The notes: generated by a model not told the origin, from the letters alone. A stretch of DNA of 64,000 nucleotides from Actinopolymorpha pittospori (GCF_014873875.1 NZ_JADBEM010000001.1:3286001-3350000); one strand, 5' to 3'. Shown: positions 34,227 to 43,644, counted from the first letter of the stretch. A program made the numbers and translations.

Positions 34227-35789
34227 ATGGCCGGATGGATCGACAACGCCGACGGTTCGCCCACCGGGTCAGCCGTCGCCACCACGATCGCGCAGACACG
34301 AGCAGGACTGGCGTTCGAGATCTCAGGCGTGATTGGTGCCACCCGCACGATCACGGTCGGGCGTAGCCAGACCTACTGCTGCACCCTTGTCGACGGCACA
34401 GGCAAGCTGGACTTGCTCTTCCTCGGCCGTGCCACCGTGCACGGCCTGCGCACCGACATCCGGTGCGCGGTCAGCGGTCGGGCCGCCATGCGGGCCGGGC
34501 GACTGGTTGCGTGGGACCCACGCTTCCGGCTCGACCCGGCCCCGCCTGGCGAGCGTCCGGACCTCGCCCGCGCCGAGGAGGAGCATGGCTCCGGTACGCC
34601 GCCGCCGGTACAGGCCGCGCTTCGTGCCGCTCGAAGAGCGATAGCGACCCAGCCGGCGGGCGAGTCCGGCGGAGCGGGGGGACGGTTGCGGATCTACCTG
34701 GGCGCCGCACCGGGTGTCGGCAAGACCTACGCGATGCTCGACGAGGGCCAGGTTCGCCGCGGGCATGGTGGCGACGTGGTGATCGCCGTGGTCGAGTCGC
34801 ACGGGAGACCGGCCATCCAAGCCCAGGCGGCCGGTCTGGAAACCGTGCCACGCAAGTCGGTCGAATACCGTGGTAGCAGGTTCGAGGAGCTGGACCTCGA
34901 GGCAGTGCTCACTCGCCGACCCGGTGTCGCGCTGGTGGACGAGCTCGCCCACAGCAACGTTCCCGGGTCCGGGCGCAACGAGAAACGCTGGCAGGACGTC
35001 CTCGAACTGCTCGCCGCGGGCATCGACGTGATCACCACGGTCAACGTCCAACACATCCAGGGCCTGACCGACGCGGTCGAAGAGCTCACTGGTCTCCAGA
35101 TCCGCGAGCACGTGCCTGACTCCGTCCTCCGAAGCGCCGACGAGATCGAGCTGGTGGACTCCTCGCCCGAACAGTTGCGCCGCCGGATGTCGCACGGCGA
35201 CATCTATGCACCCGACGTGGCACGCCGGGCATTGGACGGGTTCTTCCAGACCGACACTCTGACCGCGCTACGCGACCTTGCCCTGCGCTTCCTGGCCGAG
35301 GAGGGCGAGGACGGCGAGGATGGCGAGGGCGAGGCCCCAAGGCGGTCCGGCCAGGCCGGCCTGCCCGTGGGCTGGGAGGCCATCGAGCGGGTGCTGGTCG
35401 GGGTCGCCCCAACCCCCGGAACCGACGTGGTGCTGCGTCGGGTGGCCCGGATCGCCAACCGGTGCAAGGCGGACCTGCATGTGGCCTACGTCATACCCAC
35501 CGGTGCCGGAGCACGTCACACGCAGATCGAGAGACTGCGCGACCTCGCCCACGATCTCGGCGCCCAGTGGTCCGACCTCTACGGTGACGATCCCGCCACA
35601 GCGCTCCTGGACTTCGCGGCGAGCCAACGGATCACCCAGATCGTGGTCCTGCCCAGCCGGCGCACCCTCTGGCGGGAGATCCTCAGCGGAGGCTCCACCG
35701 TCGCACGGCTCAGCCGACTGGCCGACCGGGCCGGCATCGACGTACACATCCTCGCCACGACAGCGAGCCCGGCCGACGCCGGTAGGTAG
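34227..35789 (+). CDS. OB-fold / KdpD sensor domain / USP fusion lacking the kinase
   Basis: 520 residues. Residues about 1-105 form an OB-fold-like domain (ISGVIGATRTITVGRSQTYC then TLVDGTGKLDLLFLGRATVH) resembling the small actinobacterial OB-fold proteins often found beside Trk potassium genes. Residues 150-365 are the KdpD cytoplasmic sensor with Walker A (GAAPGVGKTYAMLDEG), VALVDELAHSNVPGSGRNEK and TTVNVQHIQGLTDAVEELTG. Residues 385-515 are a universal stress protein domain (RVLVGVAPTPGTDVVLRRVA). Normal KdpD continues into membrane helices and kinase; here these are a separate gene 3 bp later. It probably senses potassium or a nucleotide signal and acts on the kinase in trans. Confidence 0.88.
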   Translation: MAGWIDNADGSPTGSAVATTIAQTRAGLAFEISGVIGATRTITVGRSQTYCCTLVDGTGKLDLLFLGRATVHGLRTDIRCAVSGRAAMRAGRLVAWDPRFRLDPAPPGERPDLARAEEEHGSGTPPPVQAALRAARRAIATQPAGESGGAGGRLRIYLGAAPGVGKTYAMLDEGQVRRGHGGDVVIAVVESHGRPAIQAQAAGLETVPRKSVEYRGSRFEELDLEAVLTRRPGVALVDELAHSNVPGSGRNEKRWQDVLELLAAGIDVITTVNVQHIQGLTDAVEELTGLQIREHVPDSVLRSADEIELVDSSPEQLRRRMSHGDIYAPDVARRALDGFFQTDTLTALRDLALRFLAEEGEDGEDGEGEAPRRSGQAGLPVGWEAIERVLVGVAPTPGTDVVLRRVARIANRCKADLHVAYVIPTGAGARHTQIERLRDLAHDLGAQWSDLYGDDPATALLDFAASQRITQIVVLPSRRTLWREILSGGSTVARLSRLADRAGIDVHILATTASPADAGR

Positions 35790-35791
35790 CG

Positions 35792-37405
35792 ATGGGGGAG
35801 CCGCGGCGTCGAGCACCAAGCGTGCGGATGCGATCCTGGCGAGAGTCATGGTCGAAGGACGGCGTCGCAATGCGGGCGTATCACATCAAAAACACAGCGA
35901 TCCGGTACGGCATCTCCGGGTCGATCGCGGCGCTGGCGAGCACAGCCGTGCTCACCGTGGCCATGCTGCCGTTTCGCGGCGAGATGAGCATCGCCACCAC
36001 GGCGCTGGTGCTCGTCGTACCAGTGGTCGTCGGTGCCGTGATCGGCGGCTTTCCGGTCGGCGTGTTCAGTGTCGTCGTCGGATTTCTCGTCTACGTCTTC
36101 GTCTTCATCCCGCCCTATCTGACCCTCGAGGTCGGCGAGACCCAGAACTGGGCCGCGCTCGGTGTGTACGTCGTGGTCATGCTGCCGGTCGCGCGGGTCG
36201 TGGCCGGGCTGAACGCCGCCCGGACACAGGCCCGGGAGCGCGGCATGCAGATCCGCGAACTGTTCGAGCTGTCCACCCTGCTGGTCGAGGACAAACCGCT
36301 CGACGACCTGTTGGTGATGATCGTCACCACCCTGCGCGATCTCTTCGACGCCCGCCAGGTCGCACTGCTCCTGCCGCGTGACGACAAGCTCGAGATCGTC
36401 GCCTCCGCGGGAGCTCCGATCACCGAGGAGGACCGGCGCAGGTTGCAGGCCGGTCCCGGTGTCCCCGGTCGGTTGGCCAGGGTGGAGACCGCTCGGGTGG
36501 GCTCGTACGGCGGCCCGGGACACACCGACCCGCTCCGGTTCGCGCTCGTCGCTGCCGGACGACCGGTCGGCATGCTGACCGTCTCCGGCACCACGATCAC
36601 CGACAACCAACGCGAGCCCCTGCTGTTGTTCGTCAATCAGATCGCGCTGGCCATCGAACGGGCCCGACTGCGGGAACAGGCTCTCCGCACCGAACTGACC
36701 GAGGAGATGGAACGCCTGGCCCGCACCCTGGTCGCCGCCGTCTCCCACGACCTGCGGGCCCCGCTGGCGTCGATCAAGGCCGCGTCGTCCACCCTCGTCG
36801 ACCCGCAGCTGCGGGGCGAGCTGGACGACCGAGCACAACGCGAGCTCGCGGGCGTGATCGACACCCAGGCCGACCAGCTCGCCACCCTCGTCACCGGTCT
36901 GCTCGACATGAGCCGTGTGCAGGCCGGAGTGCTGCGGCCGCGGGCGAGCATCGTCGATCTGCACCACGTCGTGGACACGGTCCTCGCCGACCTTCCGGTC
37001 GCCGCACGCGACCAGGAATTCAGTCTCGACCTACCCGCCGAGCTTCCACTCATCGACGTCGACGTCGTGCTGATCAGCCGCGTGCTGACAAACCTGGTGC
37101 AGAACGCGGCACGCTTCGCGTCGAAGAGCAGTCCGATCACCATCGAGGCCCGACACGCTCGTCCGGATCTGATCACCGTGTCGGTCACCGACTGCGGGCC
37201 CGGTGTCAGCCCGGACCGACGCAGCGAGATCTTCGGCCTCTTCATGCGCCGGCGCAGGGACACCGGCACCGGCCTGGGCCTGACCATCGCGAAAACCTTC
37301 GTCGACGCCCACAGGCAACGCATCTGGGTCGAGGACGCCCCCGGCGGCGGAGCCCGGTTCTCCTTCACCCTCCCCGTCGCCGCGGAACTACCGGAAAGGC
37401 ACTGA
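35792..37405 (+). CDS. kdpD: membrane sensor histidine kinase, C-terminal half of split KdpD
   Basis: 537 residues from ATG 35792, or 511 from ATG 35870 (GAAGGA ten bases before; the first 26 residues look non-coding). A DUF4118 four-helix membrane domain (about 35-125), a GAF domain (155-290), HisKA with VAAVSHDLRAPLASIKAASS (His319 in the long form) and HATPase with NLVQNAARF (N box) and DCGPGVSPD / GTGLGLTIAK (G boxes) are seen. This is the normal C-terminal architecture of KdpD without the N-terminal KdpD/USP part. It phosphorylates KdpE, whose gene follows 1 bp later. Confidence 0.92.
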   Translation: MGEPRRRAPSVRMRSWRESWSKDGVAMRAYHIKNTAIRYGISGSIAALASTAVLTVAMLPFRGEMSIATTALVLVVPVVVGAVIGGFPVGVFSVVVGFLVYVFVFIPPYLTLEVGETQNWAALGVYVVVMLPVARVVAGLNAARTQARERGMQIRELFELSTLLVEDKPLDDLLVMIVTTLRDLFDARQVALLLPRDDKLEIVASAGAPITEEDRRRLQAGPGVPGRLARVETARVGSYGGPGHTDPLRFALVAAGRPVGMLTVSGTTITDNQREPLLLFVNQIALAIERARLREQALRTELTEEMERLARTLVAAVSHDLRAPLASIKAASSTLVDPQLRGELDDRAQRELAGVIDTQADQLATLVTGLLDMSRVQAGVLRPRASIVDLHHVVDTVLADLPVAARDQEFSLDLPAELPLIDVDVVLISRVLTNLVQNAARFASKSSPITIEARHARPDLITVSVTDCGPGVSPDRRSEIFGLFMRRRRDTGTGLGLTIAKTFVDAHRQRIWVEDAPGGGARFSFTLPVAAELPERH

Positions 37406-37406
37406 C

Positions 37407-38093
37407 ATGGCCGGCATCCTGATCATCGACGACGACATCGCGCTGCTCAACGCGTGCAGGGTCGGGCTGCAGGCACTCGGCCACGACGTACGCTCCGCGG
37501 AGACCGGCAGCGAGGGACTGACCAACGTCGCGCTGGACTCCCCGGACGTCATCGTCCTCGACCTGGGCCTCCCCGACCTCGACGGTATGGAGGTCTGCAC
37601 CCGGATCCGCGGATGGACCGACACCCCCATCGTCATCCTGTCCGCCGACGGCAGCGAGGACCGCAAGATCGAGGCCCTCGACGGTGGGGCCGACGACTAC
37701 ATGACCAAACCGTTCGGTATGCGCGAACTCGACGCTCGCATCCGCGTCGCGGTACGCCACCACGCCACGGACCCCGGAGGCAACACCAACAGCCTGCTAC
37801 AGGTCGGCGACCTCACCCTCGACCTGCCGCACTACGAGGCGACCTTTCGAGGCGAGTCGTTGGACCTCACCCCCAAGGAGTTCGACTTCCTCGCCTACCT
37901 TGCCCGGCACGTCGGCAAGGTCTGCACGCGTCGCATGATCATGGAGAACGTGTGGGGACCCTCGTACGCCAACGACTCGCACTACCTCAAGGTCTACGCC
38001 TACCGCATTCGTAAGAAGCTCCACGACGAACGCGGTCACTTTCTGCAGAACGACCCCTCCGTCGGCTACCGCCTCAACGCCACCGACACCTGA
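37407..38093 (+). CDS. kdpE: response regulator KdpE
   Basis: 228 residues. Receiver domain with IIDDD, phosphoacceptor Asp52 in VIVLDLGLPDLDG, SAD and the Lys in DDYMTKPFGM. The OmpR-type winged helix follows (LDLTPKEFDFLAYLARHVGK, YLKVYAYRIRKKL, VGYRL). Last gene of the kdp operon. It presumably binds the 11-bp-spaced repeats upstream of the operon and perhaps their duplicate. Confidence 0.95.
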   Translation: MAGILIIDDDIALLNACRVGLQALGHDVRSAETGSEGLTNVALDSPDVIVLDLGLPDLDGMEVCTRIRGWTDTPIVILSADGSEDRKIEALDGGADDYMTKPFGMRELDARIRVAVRHHATDPGGNTNSLLQVGDLTLDLPHYEATFRGESLDLTPKEFDFLAYLARHVGKVCTRRMIMENVWGPSYANDSHYLKVYAYRIRKKLHDERGHFLQNDPSVGYRLNATDT

Positions 38094-38125
38094 GCCCGAC
38101 CAGGCCCTGTCCTGCGGACGCAGGC

Positions 38126-39415
38126 CTAGAGGAATCGCTTCCGTACGTCAGGGTGGGAGTGGGCGATCACGTCCTGGTCGGGGTCGGCCCCGCGAACGTG
38201 CGGCAGGTGCACGACGGCGTCGTAGGCGCCCAGTGGGTTCAGCTGGAGGTACTGGGTGCCGAACCGCTGTTGGCGAACTGCGCCCACCTTTGCGGTGTCC
38301 TCAGGTGGCAGCCGCCGCAGGTCGACCCCGAACGGGCCGTCGTGGCTCGCCGCCATCAGGCCGTCGAGGCTGTCGGGCCTGGGTGGCTCGAGATCCATGA
38401 AGAGCTTGCCTTCGTAGAACTCCGGGCCTTCCATGAGCGTCTGGCCGGAGCCCATGGTGACGCCGATGACCACGTAGTCCTCGCCCAGCCGATCGGCCAA
38501 CCGCAGGCCCATCGGCGTCGCGGGCGGTACGCCCTGCGGGGTGCCGGGCAGTGTGCCGGGCGAACGCTGCACATGTCCGTTGTGCGCGCCGAGGACGATC
38601 CGGTCGTGCCGGTGGAGTAGCCACTCGACCGTCTCCGTGGACGTGGCATCCCGGATGGTGAGCATGCCGAGCTGCTCGCCCCGAACCAGGTGGCGCAGAC
38701 CCATGTCGATCGTGACCACCTCGCGCAGGGAGCGGAGTGTGCGCTCGTAGTCGTCGACGGAGGTCCTGCGGACATAGTCGAGGCGCCTGCTGGTCACCCG
38801 CGCCGACAGCTCGGCAAGCCCTGCGGTCAGTGCGTCCCGGTCTTCCGGCGCGAGTTCACCGTAGGCCGCGAGCCCTTGGGGGATGGAGAACGCGGACGGG
38901 ATCGCGAAGGCGGTGGCCGTTTCGCGGAGCCTCGGGTTCAGCTCGAAGTCGGGATCGGCCTTGGCGAGATAGGCGGTCACGGCATCGAGGCTGGGGAGCA
39001 GGGACACGACCGAGCCGCCCAGGTCGGTGCCGTAGAACGCAACCGACGGGCTGTGCTCTCGCATCCACTGCAGATGCGCACGCAGCTGTGTCCACAGTCC
39101 CAGCAGCGATGTCACGCCGGCCGCCATGGCCTGGCCCAGGCTTCCCTCGCCGGTGCGGACCCAGTTGTGGACCAGCCATCCTTCGGTGAACCCGGTCTCC
39201 ATCGCGTACGCGTCGAACCCGTGCCGCTCGACCAGGTAGCGCGTCAGACCGTGGCGCAGTTGGAGATTCTCGGCGATGTAGTGGGAGCTCTCGCCGAGCG
39301 CCACCACGCGGGCCTTTCCGACCACATCATCCAGCCATTCGAGATCGTCCAGCGGTCCGTCCGGGTCCAGCGTGCGCATCGGCCGCACCGCCTGCTTGCT
39401 CAGCTTGGTCATCAT
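38126..39415 (-). CDS. erythromycin esterase-family protein
   Basis: 429 residues from ATG 39415 (GAGGG upstream). EreA/EreB-type fold: VALGESSHYIAENLQLRHGL with the catalytic His region, ERHGFDAYAMETGFTEG, MREHSPSVAFYGTDLGG and VLGAHNGHVQRSPGT. Known members hydrolyse macrolide lactones, but many genomic homologues act on other substrates or have unknown roles; resistance is not assumed. The longer open frame upstream is not family-like. Divergent from an ArsR-like regulator with shared 18-bp direct repeats. Confidence 0.85.
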   Translation of the reverse strand: MMTKLSKQAVRPMRTLDPDGPLDDLEWLDDVVGKARVVALGESSHYIAENLQLRHGLTRYLVERHGFDAYAMETGFTEGWLVHNWVRTGEGSLGQAMAAGVTSLLGLWTQLRAHLQWMREHSPSVAFYGTDLGGSVVSLLPSLDAVTAYLAKADPDFELNPRLRETATAFAIPSAFSIPQGLAAYGELAPEDRDALTAGLAELSARVTSRRLDYVRRTSVDDYERTLRSLREVVTIDMGLRHLVRGEQLGMLTIRDATSTETVEWLLHRHDRIVLGAHNGHVQRSPGTLPGTPQGVPPATPMGLRLADRLGEDYVVIGVTMGSGQTLMEGPEFYEGKLFMDLEPPRPDSLDGLMAASHDGPFGVDLRRLPPEDTAKVGAVRQQRFGTQYLQLNPLGAYDAVVHLPHVRGADPDQDVIAHSHPDVRKRFL

Positions 39416-39433
39416 CCAACCCTCAAATCGCCT

Positions 39434-39469
39434 GTACCAATTTTGGGAACGGTACCAGATGTGGGATCG
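39434..39469. promoter_or_regulatory. tandem 18-bp operator-like repeats
   Basis: GTACCAATTTTGGGAACG (39434-39451) and GTACCAGATGTGGGATCG (39452-39469), identical at 14 of 18 positions, abut each other in the 62-bp divergent promoter. Each half is weakly palindromic (TACCA/TGGGA). Likely target of the adjacent regulator. Confidence 0.65.
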
Positions 39470-39477
39470 TATGGGTC

Positions 39478-40020
39478 GTGAAGACGCTCGACCTCCTTCT
39501 GCACCCGGTCCGCAGCCGCATCGTGAACGCGATGCAGGGTGATCGCGTCCGTACCGCCGCCCAGCTGTGCCAACGCTTGCCCGACGTGCCCAAGACCAGC
39601 GTGTACCGGCACGTCGGCCTGCTGGCCGAAGGGGGAGTCCTGGAGGTCGTGGACGAGAAGCGGGTGCACGGCGCCGTCGAGCGCTACTACCGGCTCCGTC
39701 GCGACAGCGCGACAATCGATCTGGACCTGGCCAAGACCATGTCGCTGGAGGATCATCGCCGCGCGTTCGCCGGAGCCATGGCCGCTCTGCTCGCCGAGTT
39801 CAACAACTATCTCGACCGCGAGGACGCCGACCCGGTCGCCGACCTCGTCGGTTACCGGCAGGGCAGCATGTGGCTCACCGACGACGAGCACGCCGAGATG
39901 GTCGAGGAGCTCGTCGCGCTGTTCCGGTCGCGGTGGGCCAACCCGCCAGCGCCGGGCCGCCGGCCGCGCATGGTGAGCGCGATCTTCTTCCCCGCCGAGA
40001 ATCCCGATGAGGAAAGCTGA
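39478..40020 (+). CDS. ArsR-like winged-helix regulator
   Basis: 180 residues from GTG 39478. HTH core: DLLLHPVRSRIVNAMQGDR, then TAAQLCQRLPDVPKTSVYRH and VGLLAEGGVLEVV; the C-terminal half is helical and probably binds ligand or dimerises. Divergent from the esterase-family gene and 8 bp downstream of two tandem operator-like repeats, so it probably controls both. Confidence 0.85.
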   Translation: MKTLDLLLHPVRSRIVNAMQGDRVRTAAQLCQRLPDVPKTSVYRHVGLLAEGGVLEVVDEKRVHGAVERYYRLRRDSATIDLDLAKTMSLEDHRRAFAGAMAALLAEFNNYLDREDADPVADLVGYRQGSMWLTDDEHAEMVEELVALFRSRWANPPAPGRRPRMVSAIFFPAENPDEES

Positions 40021-40048
40021 TCCCGCGAACGTACGGCAGGCCGGCCTT

Positions 40049-41128
40049 TCAGCTGGCGTCGCCCATGCTGGTGAACGTGACGCGCCGGATACCGTCGTGC
40101 AGCGGGTGCGCTCCCGCACTCTCGGTCAGCGCCGGTGAGTCGAACACCTCCAGTTCGACGCCCTCACCGCGGAGCTTCAGGAAACGCGTGTGCAGGACCT
40201 CCCCGCGGCCGAGGTGCTCGATGTTCATCGGGTCGTATCCCGCTACCTCGAACGCGTTCGGGCTCAAGGCGGTAAGGACGATGCGCCCATGACGGGCAAG
40301 GAACGCCTCACGACGTAGGCGGCGTTGGGTCTCCATCGCCGCGACGGCCTCCCGCGCACTCCGGGCGACCTCGGCACGCTCGTCGGCGGAGAACTCCTTC
40401 GATGCTTGACCAGCCACCGCGGCCCGGAGCAGGCCGTCAAGCTCAAGAGTGTCGTTGGCTTCCAACGCATCCGCCCAGCCAGGTGCGAACTTGTCGAGGA
40501 GCACAGCCATGGCTTCACCGGTGTGGTAGGCAGCCCGGCGAATATCATCTGGCCGTGATGGTGTGGCGAGCGCTTCCACGCAGCGGATGGCGCCCGCCCA
40601 CTTTCCCTCGACGTAGAAGGCCAAGCCTTCGTAGCGTTCCAGATCACGTTCGTAGCGGACCGCCGACTCTGGGAGGCGTTCGAAGCGATCTTGACGGAGG
40701 CTGGCCGCGACGACAGCCCAGCCCGCAGCACCTTCGAGCACGGCGCGCCGGAGAGCCTCGGCCTCGAGACGTCGCAGCGTAAGCACCTCGGGGTCCTCAA
40801 CTGGGTAGGTGAGCGCGGACACTTCGTTCGCGGCCCAGGCGGGATGCCGTACACGGCAGAAGACGTGGAACGTCTCGTGGGCGATCTCTGCCTGCACGTC
40901 TGGTCGGTCGCCCTGCAGGACCGTGGCAGTCGTCACACCGCCCAGATCGACCAGCGAACTCCCGACCACGGCAGGGTGCCGGCCGTCGAAGACGAGGGCT
41001 CCCTCCGCATCTGAAGCCTGGCGGAACTCCTCCGGTGGGCTCGGGTGCCGAAACAACCAGGTGCGCTCGCCGTCGAACAGCGCGACGGGATGGTTCGTCG
41101 GAGAAAATCCGGGCCACAGCTCCGTCAC
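40049..41128 (-). CDS. uncharacterised protein with HExxH-like motif
   Basis: 359 residues from GTG 41128, preceded by GGAGG five bases upstream; in-frame ATGs at 41155 and 41140 are alternatives. VQAEIAHETFHVFCRVRHPA holds HETFH near residue 90, the form of a zinc-metalloprotease helix, with acidic residues in the following helices. The rest is alpha-helical with no clear family. No signal peptide. A cytoplasmic zinc peptidase-like function is a hypothesis from the motif alone. Confidence 0.65.
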   Translation of the reverse strand: MTELWPGFSPTNHPVALFDGERTWLFRHPSPPEEFRQASDAEGALVFDGRHPAVVGSSLVDLGGVTTATVLQGDRPDVQAEIAHETFHVFCRVRHPAWAANEVSALTYPVEDPEVLTLRRLEAEALRRAVLEGAAGWAVVAASLRQDRFERLPESAVRYERDLERYEGLAFYVEGKWAGAIRCVEALATPSRPDDIRRAAYHTGEAMAVLLDKFAPGWADALEANDTLELDGLLRAAVAGQASKEFSADERAEVARSAREAVAAMETQRRLRREAFLARHGRIVLTALSPNAFEVAGYDPMNIEHLGRGEVLHTRFLKLRGEGVELEVFDSPALTESAGAHPLHDGIRRVTFTSMGDAS

Positions 41129-41241
41129 GGGCACCTCCATCGACGGTCGGGGCATTGCGGCACGGAGACGAGGGTAAGCCCCTCCCCTTTACGGAGTCGC
41201 AAGTGCAGCGAGGGAAAGACCCACCAACAAGTTCGCGCAGG

Positions 41242-42345
41242 TCATGGACGTGACGGATCCGGCGAAGTGATGCGGGCGTGCCCGAAGTACATGAGCTCCC
41301 AGATCGCGTCCTCGGCGAACTCCTCGACCAGGCGTCCGTTCTTGTGGTGCTCGATCGTGAGCACACCCGCGAAGCGGAGGTAGGCGCCGTCGAAGCGCAT
41401 CAGCCGGGCCGCCGTCCGCTTCAGCCAGGGCAGGTCCTTGGTGAGCGGGTTGCAGACCAGGTCGCGTTCGCGGTCGAAGGTCACCACGTACGTGTCATCG
41501 TCGTCCACGTACGTGTACTGGACGATGCTCGCCACCGGCTTGCCGGTCTTGGCGTCGGTGTAGACCCCGTGCCGTTCGAACGTCATCTTCTCCGGGTCGT
41601 CGCCGATGATCCGGCCGTCACGGGCCAGCATGAAGATGGGGATCTCGGCGAAGCCGTACTTCTCGGCGCTCGTGATGAACGACGCGATGGCGGTGTACGG
41701 CCCGGCCTGCCCGCGTCCCCAGTACCAGTCGTTGACGATCTTCGGCAGTCCGACGTTGCCCCAGTTGTGGTCGTGATAGCCGACGCCGGTCGTCTCGTGC
41801 CGCACCCCGTCGATCGTGTACGAGCCGCGCACGGATCCCTGCGGTACCGCGGGAAGCCAGTCGAACTCGAGGTCGCGGTTCGCGCCGAAGAGCATGTGCC
41901 CGGGGCCGGACGCCAGGCCGGGACCTCGGACGTCAACGTGAGGTTGACACTCACCGTACCGGCGCTCGCCTGGATCCGGTACTCGCGTAGGTTCTCGCCC
42001 TGGAAGCGGTTGTGCGGCCCCATCCGCACGTCCGTACGCCCGCTCGCCGCCGACCACTGCGCCGCCGGGACCGCGATCGTGTGGTTGGACGTCGTGCCGT
42101 CGGGCAGCTCCAGATTGAGCCGGAGCTGCGGGGACAGCGGGCTGGACGCCGCGCCGAGGTCCTTGTTCATGAACACCACGACGACCTTCGCGCCGTCATC
42201 GAGGTGGGCGTCGAAGTACCACCACTCGTACGACCCGGCGCGATCGTCGGTGCGGGCGCCGTCCTCCCATTCGCGGACGACGTCGCGCTCCAGCCCGAAG
42301 CGCGCGTAGTCGTCGCTCAGCGCGGCCGGCTTGCGTTGATCCGGC
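41242..42345 (-). pseudogene. CrtC/AttH-like lipocalin-domain protein, one-base frameshift
   Basis: Start ATG 42345 with GAGGAGG. The first frame gives MPDQRKPAALSDDYARFG, YEWWYFDAHLDDGAKVVVVF (signature of hydroxyneurosporene-synthase/AttH-type lipocalins) up to TSEVPAWRPAPG near 41905. The family sequence then continues in another frame as HMLFGANRDLEFDWLPAVP, GYHDHNWGNVGLPKIVNDWY and onward to the stop at 41242. One missing base in the run CCCGGGG (41899-41905) restores a protein of about 367 residues. Either a true recent mutation or a homopolymer sequencing error. Last gene downstream of the MocR site. Confidence 0.82.
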
Positions 42346-42409
42346 ATGGCTCCTCCTCTCCGTCGCCCGCACAGACCAGGGCCTGTGCGGGCGTTCGCCG
42401 GCGATCGGC

Positions 42410-43225
42410 TCACAGGGCGGCGAAGCCCGCGTGCCAGGAGGGATACTTCGGGATCCAGTCGAGGTGCTTGCGGGCGTAGTGGTTGCTCGCGCCCCGTGCC
42501 CAGCCGTGCCGCTCGCCCTCGGTCTCCGCGGGCGCCGGGACCCCCGTCGCCGCGCAGAACGCGGGCACCCACTCCGAGGCCGCGGCGGGTTCGTCGTCGC
42601 AGACGTTGACCGCGCCGGTGGGCCAGTCCAGGGCCGCGACCGCGGCGGCGACGGCGTCCTCGATGTGCACCAGGCTGCTCACGTCCGCGTCAGCGGGGAC
42701 CTTGCCGGCGCCGGCAAGCTGGGCCATCAGGCCGTCGCGGGCGTACCAGGTGTCCGGGCCGTAGAGAATGCCGTACCGCAGCACGACCCACTCGGGCGCC
42801 TCCCGGACGGCGGATTCGAGTGCGGCGACCCCGGCCACACTGGTCTGCCGCGGCTCGGGGGCGCCGAGGTCGAACGGGGTCTCCTCGGGCGCGGGGTCGG
42901 CGCCCGGCTCGTACGCCCAGGTGATGCCTTGTGCCACGATCCGGCGTACGCCGGCGGCGAGCGCCGCGTCGACCAGGTTGCGGGTCCCGACCCGGCGCAA
43001 CCGCGAGTTGGCGGCGATGTCGCCCGTACTCAGGCTGGTCAGCTGGTGCATCACCACGTCAGGCCGGGCGTCGCGCACAGCGGCCGCCACCGCGTCGCGG
43101 TCGAACACGTCGACGGCGACCGGGCCGGTGCGGGCCAGTCCGATGACCTCATGGCCCTGGGCGGTCAGAAGCGGTTCGAGCCGGCGGCCGATGACGCCGG
43201 TCGAACCGGCGAGAAGGATGCGCAT
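42410..43225 (-). CDS. NAD-dependent epimerase/dehydratase-like oxidoreductase
   Basis: 271 residues from ATG 43225 (GTG 43228 also in frame). Extended SDR: RILLAGSTGVIGRRLEPLL (GxxGxxG), DVVMHQLTSLSTG, and an active-site region LRYGILYGPDTWYARDG. The YxxxK Tyr is not in its usual place, so catalysis may differ. Lies 14 bp after the cupin gene in the same operon. Confidence 0.85.
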   Translation of the reverse strand: MRILLAGSTGVIGRRLEPLLTAQGHEVIGLARTGPVAVDVFDRDAVAAAVRDARPDVVMHQLTSLSTGDIAANSRLRRVGTRNLVDAALAAGVRRIVAQGITWAYEPGADPAPEETPFDLGAPEPRQTSVAGVAALESAVREAPEWVVLRYGILYGPDTWYARDGLMAQLAGAGKVPADADVSSLVHIEDAVAAAVAALDWPTGAVNVCDDEPAAASEWVPAFCAATGVPAPAETEGERHGWARGASNHYARKHLDWIPKYPSWHAGFAAL

Positions 43226-43239
43226 CACGATGCTCCCCG

Positions 43240-43644
43240 TCAGTTCGGCCGGGGCGCCCGGCGGCCCTTGCGCTGCTCGAGTTCCTCAGGGCTGACGAAC
43301 ACCAGCATCTCCTGGTCGGGTGCGCACACCATGACGACCACGAACTTGCTCTTCTGGTCGGGCAGGTTGTTGGCGGCCTGGTAGTGGATGACGTCGCCGC
43401 CCGGCTCCCAGAACGATTCGCCGGCCTTGACCGCCCGTTCCGGCTCGCCCTCCAGCTCGAAGATCATCTCGCCCGTGAGCATGTAGCCGAAGACGGGGCC
43501 GGAGTGCCGGTGCGGCGGCGAGCCGGGGTCGCCTGGCGGTAGTTCGATCGTCGCCGTCATCACGTGCGAGCCCTCCGGCAGCTCCGGAGGCATGACCGTG
43601 CCCAGCAGTACGAGCTCGTTGTTGCCCATCTTCATGGTCTCCAT
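43240..43644 (-). CDS. cupin domain protein
   Basis: 134 residues from ATG 43644 (ATG 43635 possible). Cupin motif 1 GSPPHRHSGPVFGYMLTGEM with two His and Glu, motif 2 PGGDVIHYQAANN. A small metal-binding barrel, possibly a dioxygenase or isomerase-like enzyme or a binding protein. First gene behind the MocR-type repeats. Confidence 0.87.
   Translation of the reverse strand: METMKMGNNELVLLGTVMPPELPEGSHVMTATIELPPGDPGSPPHRHSGPVFGYMLTGEMIFELEGEPERAVKAGESFWEPGGDVIHYQAANNLPDQKSKFVVVMVCAPDQEMLVFVSPEELEQRKGRRAPRPN

Noticed and set aside
38126..39415. Calling the esterase-family gene ereA (macrolide resistance)
   Set aside because: Family membership is clear, but most genomic homologues are not proven macrolide esterases.
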